From: Bactericera cockerelli
Taxonomy: Eukaryota > Arthropoda > Insecta > Hemiptera > Triozidae
NCBI GenBank assembly: GCA_024516035.1
Contig: CM044961.1
Location: forward strand, 11,281,229 to 11,345,228
DNA length: 64,000 nucleotides
Reading direction: 5' to 3'
Shown: piece after piece, positions 46,906 to 57,300 of the stretch
Position numbering within the stretch: the stretch's first letter is position 1
Layout: each line of letters starts with the position of its first letter
Position numbers and translations under genes: made by a program
Notes under the pieces: model-generated
The model's database searches: none
What the model was told of the DNA's origin: nothing
The model's input: the letters and a program-made list of their open reading frames with translations, nothing else

Positions 46906-47996
46906 GATGTAGGTACCTGTGAGATGTATGTGAGCAAAGTCCTACAAGAGACAGGTATGTGGCAAGTACCGTCCACAAGTAGCAAGTGTTCCTGAGAGAT
47001 AAGGGCGGTGGACATCTTGGCGTGGCCTCGAAATCTCAGACCAGTTATTCTTGAATCACTAACTACTTCTTGGTCGCCGCACTACTGTTTTTCCTGTGGT
47101 GTTCTTTCTCTCCGCAACATTAAGGGTGGAATCAAGAAACAAATTTACTGTCGCTCAGTCGTTTCTACTAAATTTGTTCACTTAACGGGACAAACTAGAT
47201 TAATTCAGAAAAAAATGATACATGTATTTGTTATTACATGTAATTTTAAATTAAAAAGGCGATATAGAAAAAAAAGTTGTAACTGCTATCTGATATTACG
47301 AAACATTAGATCTATTAAAATGTATTTGATCTTGAAATAACCTAAAGTACTAAATCAAAAGCTTTCGAGTATAGATATCACTTCATTTTTTTAAGCAATA
47401 ATTCCATTCATTGCACCATATAAGATCATACTGAAGAGTCATTTAAGTTTGACGGTGTACGACACAATATCTTTTTGATGTTTGTAAGCTCATAAGAAAC
47501 TGAAGTTACTCCTGATGCAAGTAGGGACCAACTTAGAAACAGGATTAAAATTAAGATAAGCCAAATACGACCTCAAATCGGAGTTTCAAACAAAATGGCA
47601 GCTCGAGTTGAGGGACAGTCTGTCGGATCTTAACTTATATCCTTTTTATATTTTGGTCTTTGATTTCCTATCTATTTTATTTACCTTATCATTACTTTCA
47701 ACATGAACATCACATTTTTTCTCTTCGTTCTCTTCATTATTTTTTCCCTTTTCTATATCATCATTACTTCTTCTTTTTTTTCACCGTCGATACCATCTAA
47801 TAATTTTCCTTCATATAGTTTACTTATCTTTCTCTTCTTTCTGGCTTAAATCACTTGAACGGTTCCTGTTAGGTCCTTCTATTGCACCTTCTTGTGCAAA
47901 GAAGCGGTTGTCCGTTCTAAGTTGTGCATGGCTGAAGAAAGCGCATACTTCAGTTATGATGCTGTAATTACATATTGTGCAATTGCAGCCAGGCTA

Positions 47997-48104
47997 ATGT
48001 TGGTACACATAATGCGTTGCTTAATGTTGATACTTATACTGCCGTAGTTAAGGTTGATATTTATACAGCCGTACTTAAGTTTGATGCCTTGCTTCGTCTT
48101 GACC
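47997..48104 (+). repeat. Degenerate 27-bp repeat, 3-4 units
   Basis: Units near 48024 and 48051 read GTTGATACTTATACTGCCGT and GTTGATATTTATACAGCCGT, each continuing AGTTAAG or ACTTAAG. Flanking units near 47997 and 48078 are more diverged. The 9-codon period gives a repeated VDxYTAVxK in one plus-strand frame, which I regard as incidental. Confidence 0.65.
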
Positions 48105-48235
48105 GCACAGGCCTGATTCAGTGCGTAGGAGTGGGTCATGCCCGTAACAGTGGGTTGATTATATGTTTTTCTTTCCTTCTTTTGAGAATAATTGTTCCTG
48201 CTATGGATATATCATCATCCCTAAATTATTGGTAA

Positions 48236-48400
48236 GTGAGTTGGTAGTCGGTATTTAAGGTTGTGTAACGTCAGCATCCGTTGGTTCAAATCCCATCATG
48301 AATTTTTCCTTTCCTCATTTATTTATGACGTTGATAATGGAACCAAAACAACTGCTGGAATAATAAGACTCTTTAGTCCTGATCAATAAGTACCTACAAC
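48236..48400 (+). mobile_element. Diverged SINE relic (family A-like tail)
   Basis: A B-box-like GGTTCAAATCCC at about 48281 is followed at 48352 by ACTGCTGGAATAATAAGACT and TTTAGTCCTGATCA, close to the family A block GGCTGGAATAATGGGA...TTTAATAGTCCTTATCA. The A box is not recognisable. Confidence 0.45.
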
Positions 48401-49204
48401 TAATAGTATTAATGTCCCTAAAAGCATGAATAATAATGATGGAACACTTCGTACGAGGATTTTGCATGTACTACTCGTACAATTATTCAGTTCTCGACAG
48501 TTCCATGGAACAAATCTATCTGCTGTGAGTATGAAAATTGATGTAGTTTTCTGATATTCGAACCTGTAGTTTCAAAAATAAAGCGTCATGAATATATTTT
48601 GTCCTAGGGAATCTCGGGATTCACCATCTACAGTTTCAATTCCAGAAGTGAGAGAGTTCAGAGAGTTAGGTATCCTGAATTGGAAGTGTTATGTAGGAAG
48701 TCTGATACATACACATGGGCAACAGATTTGTGATCAATCGCTCAGTTAATTGGATTCGTCTCAATGGGTGTTGTTTACTAAAGTGAGAAAATTACAAATG
48801 TAATTTCCCGTATTTACGATGATATCTTTTTTATCATTGATAATACTACTACTCACATGTACCTGGGGGACTTTATAAGCAGGCAGTGAAATAGAAAATT
48901 TCTCATCGGATTAGCTGGTAGTTATTTAGAATTACAAGACGCTTTCAATTCACAAAATCAAAGTTGGAATTTTTTCACTGAACATAGGATGAAGGATCAC
49001 ATTTTGGCGTTCAAACGTCCCTAGCACAGTAACAATAACACCACCACCAATCAACATAGTACTTCCTTATGTACGAGTATATCCAAAAATCGATGTAAGT
49101 GGGGCCAGACGAAAGAAATTTTTGACAAAGGATAGTATATCAATATAAAAAACACTGCCAATTATGGACTCTATACTTCCTCGTGATTGTTTCACATTGT
49201 TAAC

Positions 49205-49910
49205 ACGTGCCAATTTTGAGATTTTATACTAAATTACTTGTATCTCCAAAATGGCTCAACCGATTTTCTCCAAATTTGTTTTATATGGTAGAAAATCGTT
49301 TTTTTCTACATTCTAGATTCCACAAAAATTTCTGTATCGGCAAGTCGTGGTCCTTATTTTTTGACTTTTTTGTCCAAAATTTCGGATTTTCTTAAATATC
49401 AGAGTCTAATTATAATTAATTTAAAAAAATATATAAATAGCTTATGTAAAACAATTATATGCATACACACACAAAATTTCATTAAAATCGGGTGTACCGT
49501 TCACGAGATATAAGCGTTTAAGTAAAAAGTTAGTGGTCAGGCGCATGGGCTCTTTCACCAAGAACCGCTAGTACGAATTCGATGAATTTAAAATGGGACC
49601 ATCTACAGAATGTCTCCTAGATGTGTGCAAAATTTCATCAAAATCGGTCGAGTAGTTTCCGAGATTTGCGCGTTACAAGGAATCGTTTTAACAGACCGAC
49701 AGACCGACAGACCGACAGACCGACAGAACGACAGACCGACAGACCGACAGACAGACACAAAACCAAATTTGCTCAGGAGGTTATGAAACGTCCAGAAATC
49801 TGAAAAAAATTGAAATCGGAGCAAAAAAATATTTTTTTTTACAAAAACGAACACAATACTTCCGATTTCTAATATTAGAAATTTCTCGGAAGTAAAAATC
49901 AACCGTACTA
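49205..49910. mobile_element. Transposable-element fragment with the AAATTTCATCAAAATCGG motif and (GACCGACA)n
   Basis: The motif AAATTTCATCAAAATCGG, followed by TCGAGTAGTTTCCGAGATTT, lies at about 49629. A variant is at about 49475 (AAATTTCATTAAAATCGG then GTTCACGAGATA). An inverted version is at about 49228-49290 (CTCCAAAATGGCTCAACCGA, TTTTCTCCAAATTTG). The last direct copy runs into an (ACAGACCG)n tract (49692-49758). Such motifs followed by a short tandem repeat are common at arthropod mobile-element ends. No coding region is present. Confidence 0.55.
49692..49758 (+). repeat. 8-bp tandem repeat (GACCGACA)n
   Basis: About eight copies of ACAGACCG with one CAGAACG variant, ending CAGACAGACACA. 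It gives Arg/Pro/Thr/Asp-rich frames on the plus strand and Ser/Val/Arg/Cys-rich frames on the minus strand (49603-49902); neither is credible as protein. Confidence 0.95.
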
Positions 49911-51837
49911 TCTAAAAAAAACTTATTCTGAGTTCCTTCAAATCTGAGTAGGTACCATCAATGTTTGGTTAAATTGACATATTTACGAGTACATCCGAAT
50001 CTCATCAACCTTTGCATTTTTCTTATTTTTATTTATATTTATCGTACTTTATTTATACTAATTTGGTCAAGGACTTAGGAGTCCTATTTCTAGCGGGCGG
50101 GCCTGATAGTTACAGCAGCTTGTGATAACCATCTACCAGTGTATGCTGAAATGTGATCATTATTCGGTTCTGCTACAGTTCCCGCCAGGTAATTCTAGGA
50201 AGCATCGCGCCACTGGTATCCATGGCAACTGAGCTTGGTAATATTTCTTAAGTCAAATTCTTTTCACCTTACTCGTTTTTCTTTAATTTCTTATTTCAAA
50301 CAATTGAAAAGTTCTAATACAAGTATGGCATTTTTACGAAAGATCGTCTGCTTTGATATTGCCCTTGATCTCTTATTGCCCTGCATACCACAAGAGTATG
50401 GTCTGCAAAGTTGAGCACGCTCCGCTTTATAATTCAGGAATTACTCCCATATGAACCATTCTTATATCCATTTACCATTTGTCGTCCATGAAGTATATCT
50501 ACAGGGTAGTATGATAAAATAGAAAATTCTATATCAGGGCTTCGCGATGACCCAAAATTGAATAGTTAACCAAAAAATCTCCTCCTCTGATCTACAAAAA
50601 GTTCCTACCGGAAGTTTTGGGAATAAATTGATTTTCCTGCATAATTGTCACAGTTAAATTTTGAAGATTGAAATAGTTTGTTGCATTTATCTTATCTAAT
50701 TTGGAGTCATAGTTATTTTACTTGCATGCAATATCAATATGCTGTTGAGGGGCAGATATATGTACATACGTATTTCTCCTGTATCTTAGAGGATATGTTT
50801 GTTTCTCATAACGCATTGTTTAGAGGTAATTTTTCCCTCCATTTTTCCAGTGCTGTGATTATATTTTTCAGATCAACTTTGATTCTCTCTGTATAGTCTT
50901 CTATTGTATTGCAATTGGTAGTGGAATTCGTGGAGATTGCGAGTAAGTAATGGTATCAATTTGTAATGTGTGCCCGACAAAGGAGACCAAGAGGACTGTG
51001 AGGTCTCATGGTCTGAGTATTCTACAAATGTAAGACTTTATTCCTATGTTGGCTCCTATCTGTTTTCATCTCTCTGTGCCGTACTCGTAATGTGAAGGAT
51101 ACACAATAAACAAATGGGATTTGCTTTTCAAACCCAAGCAGAATACGAAGAAAAATATGGATTGTGGGGAGATTATAAACTTTTCGTAAACTTAACCATA
51201 CAATGCACAATTTCAAAGCAATATCCATGAATAAATTTGCTTTGATTCACTCCGAACGTCCACTAACTCGGCTTTTTATATTGTAATAACTTACAAAATA
51301 TATTATTTTAACTCTTATGTTTGTAAACAAACACATTTTCATTTTTTTCTGACAATCTTGGTTGTTTGTACATTTATTATATCCAGAATTTAAGAATAAG
51401 AATATGATGATGAAGAAATAAGAAAGGAATACGAATAACAATCCAATAGTCTTGACCGAAACAATAATATAATTATTGACGGTCACCGCATTATGTAACT
51501 TATTACATGGACTCCTTTAGTATCTTTGTCTTTAGCCGACATGACGGACAAATCAAAGCATTAAGGAATACTAGGGCTTCTCTATTCAGATCCACTGTGC
51601 AGAACAGATGTCATGAAGAAAACCAGAAAATTGTCTCTTAAAAAAATAATTGATACAATTCTAAATAATTGATACAGTCTCTGAATGTATCGATTCTTTA
51701 TACCGTATGAAACAGCCAAATCCTTTTCGTAAGAAGAGAAAAATACTACTATTTTCTTATCTGTCTATATTTTAAGTGTAAAATACCGAAATTATTATGT
51801 ACCTGTTGGTGGTGACGAACTTCGAAAATTCCAAAAA
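49911..51837. other. Stretch with no recognised gene
   Basis: Nothing recognised on either strand beyond short frames. Confidence 0.4.
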
Positions 51838-51956
51838 TCGAACCTTTATATAAGAGAACAATTTCCAGGTTGAACTCAACTCTCTGTTAGGGTAAAAAGA
51901 ATCCTGGATATAAACACAATCGGTCCCTTGAGTTCTCTTATATCCACGTTCGACAG
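51838..51956. mobile_element. pogo/mariner-like MITE
   Basis: The right end inverted reads TACTGTCGAACGTGGATATA then AGAGAAC. The left end reads TCGAACCTTTATATAAGAGAAC-like sequence from 51839. An internal CCTGGATATAAAC (51903) repeats the terminal motif. Same type as 11097-11249. Confidence 0.5.
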
Positions 51957-52258
51957 TACAATGTTTCTTCAAGTTCCTGAATAGATAGTGAACTACTTAT
52001 TCTACAAGTTCATGGTGATTGTTATCATCATTAATTACATCATCAATATCAATATAGCATTATATAATAACAAGGAAAGAATAATTATGATAATGGTGGC
52101 AAAATTATCATTTTCGCCATTTCCTCAGCACGTGGGTCACCACCACACCCACGACCTAAATAGGAGTTGAAAAAAAAACCAGCAACTAGTCAACTTAACC
52201 AACTAGTTTCGAGGACATAGTCTGGCACTGCCCTACACCAGGAAACTTTGTCACAGAT

Positions 52259-52882
52259 TAGGGATGGGATTCTCGACTCGTTTAGAATATTCGATTCAGT
52301 AGACTCAGTTCATCAAAAGTAGTCGACTCAGTGAGTCGACTCTTTAAGAGTCGCGGTTCTTTGAAATTCTGTATAATTTGTTTCACCTTAGATAATGGGG
52401 GTAGTCGATTCAGTAGGTAGTCTAGGGAGTATGGATGGGATTCTCGACTCGTTTAGAATATTTGGTTCTGTAGACACTAGACTCATATTGCCCTCCCCCT
52501 ACATCTAGTTCTCACTTATCCCCTGATATCACATTAAGAAGCTAGTAGAAAGAAATTAATTTTGAGTGGGTAACAGACTTGTTTTCAAAGGATAAAGCCA
52601 TAGTCAATCCTATTCAAGAGTTTGAAAGATTATATTCTTAAATCGTCCCTGACGGTCCCTATAGGACGGGACCGATGCGATGAGATGTTGAGTGATGACG
52701 TCAGTGGGTAACAGACCTATTTCTAATGGCTAGTGCTAGTGGGTTAAACTTACCAGACAAGGAAATGAGCGCTGAGCGGTTAGTCGAGAGTCGATTCTTT
52801 AGAACTTCGAGAGTCGATTCATACGACTCTTCAGAAATAGTCGACTCTTCGAGTCGACTCGCTCAATATTTACCCATCCCTA
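52259..52882. mobile_element. hAT MITE with perfect 8-bp target duplication
   Basis: TCACAGAT flanks it on both sides (52251-52258 and 52883-52890). Both ends are TAGGGATGGG, a typical hAT terminus. Subterminal regions are rich in the palindromic GAGTCGACTC and variants (near 52320-52345 at the left; 52785-52860 at the right). A second, internal copy of the left terminus begins near 52434 (GGATGGGATTCTCGACTCG, then TTTAGAATATT). GTGGGTAACAGAC also occurs twice (52567, 52704). No transposase frame. Confidence 0.88.
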
Positions 52883-53100
52883 TCACAGATCATTGTCTCT
52901 TTACCATTATATTGACAGTTCTGTCGATGAAGAGAGTAGAGGTGTTGATAATGTAGAATGTGATAGTGTTCGCCTGGAATACAAACATGATCTCTTGGCG
53001 AAGTGCTTGAAACTGTGACCCTCTTTTCTTCATAAAAATGCAGAAAAGATAATAGAGGAACTATAACACCACCTAATTTCTTCTACTACTACAACTATAC

Positions 53101-53150
53101 GTTATTGCCTGTGGCAATCTCTTCCATCCAACCCTTTCTCTTCCACCCAA
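53101..53150 (-). mobile_element. Retroelement 3' fragment
   Basis: GTTATTGCCTGTGGCAATCT followed by CTTCCATCCAACCC matches the block in the copies ending at 63450 and 36863. CTTCCACCCAAC is repeated just after. Confidence 0.5.
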
Positions 53151-53476
53151 CAAATATGTACGTAAACCATCCAAACATAATCCATATTAAATAAAATTTG
53201 ACACACATGACCCAATCTGACTTGATGTTCCACTTAATACTAAGTATGTAGGTTTTACTGACTCGAATCCGGTTGTACCGCCAACATTCACTATTTTAAT
53301 TTCAACAAATATGATTAAAAACATCTCTCAAACAGTTACAAGTACATATTTAAATATTAGAACACTAATTCATCTATCAATGTAGTTGACTAAGTAGTTT
53401 TGAGACTTCATAGGAATAACTTTAATATAAAACTGCACGGTCTGAGTGAAACAGTTCCACCAACTTGTCGTTTTAA

Positions 53477-53748
53477 CACTTTGTGTGCCAAGCCAAAATC
53501 GTGATTTTCCCTGAGGCCACGATACAAAGGAGTGTCTTTCAATATGTGCGACGTGGCCCCAGCAAGTTTGTTTTTCATGGGGCCACATCGCTCATATTGA
53601 GAGACACTTTGTTACCTCTGTGGCCCATACTTTGTGGCCCATACTGAGAGACAATGCTTCAAAGTGAGGTCTAGTGTCTCTCAAATGAGAGACGTGGCCC
53701 CAGCGGGAGTCGCTGTCGCTCATATTGAGCGACGTGGCGCACAAAGTG
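53477..53748. mobile_element. piggyBac-like MITE in a TTAA target
   Basis: TTAA on both sides (53473-53476 and 53749-53752). The ends read CACTTTGTGTGCCA and, inverted, CACTTTGTGCGCCA. The flanks are also symmetrical (GTCGTTTTAA on both sides inverted), so the inverted repeat extends past TTAA. Internal repeats combine CGCTCATATTGAGCG-type palindromes and GACGTGGCCCCAGC in both orientations. At 272 bp it encodes nothing. Confidence 0.72.
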
Positions 53749-54179
53749 TTAAAACGACTATGAATAATGTAGAATTAATTATAAGATATCGTTTTACAAG
53801 CCAACATAGGAAAAAAAATATTTACCTTTTGACATTTTATTTCTAATGCTAGATCAGGTTTTGGTTTTTAAAAGAAGATTCAGGATTAGTGTCAATAGAC
53901 CTAAATGTGAGGATGATTGATGAAATTTCAACCACTCATGAGCAAACTTTACCAATACGAACCTAACTAGGTACATTACATACTGCATACATGGTTCTAT
54001 GTAGAGGACGTGATATTTTAAAGTTCAAATTTAAAACTTGTTAACAATTGGTATTTTTTAATAAAGCTGTTTTGAATTTGAATTGAAAAACAATAACTTT
54101 TTGCGCGGTACACCTTATTAGTTATTAGATATTATCAAATTATACAAAATGATCTTGGAATCTTATTAGTATTCTCAAA

Positions 54180-54194
<15 letters not shown>

Positions 54195-54210
<16 letters not shown>

Positions 54211-54350
54211 AAAGCTTTATTAGGTAAAAATATATTACAGTAGAACACAATGAAATATAAAGAAAAACAAAGATTAAACAAATTACAAGAAGGAAATAAA
54301 AAGAGAGAAATGTCCTACTAAAGGGCGGGGTTATTGCCTGTGGCAATAAT
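54195..54350 (-). mobile_element. Retroelement 3' end with poly-A tail
   Basis: On the minus strand: ATTGCCACAGGCAATAACCC, CGCCCTTTAGTAGGACATTT, a T/A-rich stretch, then CCTAATAAAGCTTT and about 16 A residues. AATAAA followed by poly-A shows an RNA-derived 3' end. Near-identical in layout and much of the sequence to 63280-63450, so both are copies of one LINE or SINE family. No coding part is retained. An (AT)n run lies beside it at 54178-54194. Confidence 0.7.
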
Positions 54351-57300
54351 TCAAAACAAAAGTTTTATTCCTAATTTAACTTTTTTAAGAAATGGCAAAA
54401 ACCTTGAAAATACTTCCATTTTTTAAACTCACTTCAAGTTTCTAAGTTGAGAAAAAAAGTGTTTCAATTGAAAATCATTTCCTCAGCATCATCACTCGAC
54501 TCCGGAAAGTCTCTGAGCTTCTTCATTGTTGTCTCCTTCACCGGCTACAAGTTGAATGACTCCAATACCAACATTATAACAACCATCGTCACAGTTATTA
54601 ATATCATCAGGAAACACAACAACAATAAAAAAATCATAACCAACAGCAGTACTTTCAATATCACAAGCATGATTGCCATTATTTTGTATTATTCTAAGCA
54701 TCATCACATTTTCCAACAGCAATATCATCGATTTAGTTGTTTAAATTAATTTTCATGAGATCAATATTTTCAACAGTAGTTGTCTTTTATGGTTAATCTT
54801 CTAAAAAATTGCTAAAATCGTCCATTTAATCAACTGGAATAGTTAGAATTATTGTTATGATATTCTTTATTATCAATTTCATCACTTTTTGGGCTGAATT
54901 ATTATTTGTTGTAGCGTTATGATTATTATAATCAACAGTACTCAGAAATCAAAAACATTGCAACAATCATCACTACCATCTACTTTTTCATTTTCTTCAT
55001 CATCATTGTCATCTCATCTTTCGCGTTTCAGCACTATCTGCTTGGTATTACTGTCATCAGTGTCATCATCCTCATTCATGATCAATATTATTACATCTTC
55101 GGCATTCGGATTTTCATCAGGTGCGCTGACCATTTCCTTCTTGTCATTGAGATCACGTAATGGTACTTGGAGTGGAGTTTATAGAGTTCTAGGTGATGAG
55201 AAGTATCCTATGATGGCACGGACGTGGTTCATTGCATTATGTAATTTATTAACTAACTCGTATTCGCACTCTCCGATTTGACCTGATGGTGTTCTAAGTA
55301 ATTTCGAGATCTTTTTTGGTTTTGTTTTATTTTTTCATGGGAATACTATGAGAAGAATTGTATAAAATGTCATATCAAAATTAAACATTGCCTCTTTCAG
55401 CTGTTCACAATAAAAATTAAATATTCGTAAGAGTACACTCTCCTAGACTTAAATTTATCATTATTTGTTTATCTTTTATACAAAAAGGTCTAAAATCATA
55501 GCTACAATGATTATATTATTTGGTATCTCGGAACAGTCCACAGACTGTTGTTGTCATGAAAACAATCCTTGTTAGTTCTTTTTTGCACCGTACTGTTTAT
55601 ACATATGTCCGCCTATGGTTCTCCTGTCACACTCTTTTATAATGTGCGATGCTGAATGTTGGCATTGCTTTTTCACTTATTCTCACATAAAGTTAAAACA
55701 TCTGTGAGCAGACCATCTCAATCCAAAATTTTGTAATGTAGCCTGGTGCTTTGGGTGTACCTACTGTGTCTTGTTGAAGAGCGTGGACCCTCAATTCACA
55801 TTCCTGAACTTCTTACTGGTTCTCTAGATGGCAAAATAGTCACGTCCTAGAACTTGACATTTAGTGTACACATTTCCGTCACATGAATGCCAATCACGAA
55901 CTCCCATGCTGAGATTTACACTTAATATACAATATACATTTAACAAAAGACATTAAAGGGGCCCTTAACTTTGCACCGGGGCGTCCGACCAAGAATATCT
56001 GTTGATATTTACACCAATATACAACGATAAAATATAATATATGTACAAATACGTATGATGTATGTAAAACCCACACTTGATACAAATATCAGATTATAAA
56101 CTAGATAAAAGGAAATACTAATATATTTCAGAAAAAAATAACAAACTATATAAAGAAGATTAAGTGTTAAAGAATACAACTCTAACACAAAACAAAGGTT
56201 ATGAATTATCATATTTACTTTGTTGTAATCGCCAGAAATATTTCACAATAAAATTAACCACAACAGCCTTATCAAAATTCGCCATCACCGCTGCCTTCAC
56301 TATCAAGCTAGTCAGGTCCTCCAGCCCAACACCATTTAGTATGTTCACAGTAGCAGAAACTATTCCACATTTTTCATACTATCTATCAACAGACTGATAC
56401 TGATTACAGAGGTATGATTACTACAGGTATGATTACAATATTTATGAACTGGCACGGTTTACTAATTAATGTGTAAGAAAAACTAGTATTCTAATTGGTG
56501 GTCAATTGGACATGAAATCATACGTAGACAAGTTGGGTAATTCAAAGAGGTAGTAGGTACTTCTATTTTTAGGTGAAAAAGAAGTGATCAAATAAATTCA
56601 CAAAGTAATGTATGATCATTTGAAACATACTCTGTCATTCAGGACACTTTTTGTTCCAACAAATATCTACTTGAAATATATTTATTTAGATAAATCATCT
56701 TCTTCTCTTAATCACAAAGTTTTAGTCGGGTCCTGAGTGCGTTAGCATGTGTTAGACCCTAAATTTAGGATAAAATAATATGAACCTCTTACAATTTACA
56801 AATATGTATTCAAATTTGGTGATTTTAGCTTCGTTGTGGATAATCCTCGTTTTATTTTCGGTTTTTTTTGTTGGCCAATATATTGAAAATTAAAAAACCG
56901 ACATTGGAAGTCCATTTCACTTTTCAGACATTTCTTTTGCAGAAATTATTTAATAGGAGTTTACATTAAAAAAAGATCTACAATATTCGCTAGTCCTTCT
57001 TTTGAAGTATCCTGTCTAAAGCTGGCTGAACACCTTGTATAGAATTAGCCATTCAAGCACGCATCTTCAAGAATAATCACAGTTGTTAGCAAAGGAAAGT
57101 TTGACCTGACCACGGGGTTATGCAGAGGTTATGCCATCTCGGCAGATTCTCTCTCGTTATGCCACTGGCAAGAATCGAGATACCTGACATTGCACAGGCA
57201 AACAGACTTAGCGTACATTATGTACTAGCTATACACTTTTATAGTTACCTATAAAAAAAATACTCTCTGCCGCGTACATGTTTAATGGGCGAGATTTTCT

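Larger units (their letters stand above)
46914..49204. other. Stretch with no recognised gene; minor repeats
   Basis: Holds the 27-bp degenerate repeat at 47997-48104 and a SINE relic at 48236-48400. The 110-codon plus frame at 47008-47340 shows no domain, and its C-terminal half is basic low-complexity. Confidence 0.4.

Noticed and set aside
49603..49902. Ser/Val/Arg/Cys-repeat membrane protein on the minus strand
   Set aside because: Translation of the (GACCGACA)n tract.
54447..55281. Ser/Ile-rich proteins of 100-120 codons
   Set aside because: They arise from ATC/TCA-rich cryptic simple sequence; no domain, no codon bias, and open frames on the other strand too.
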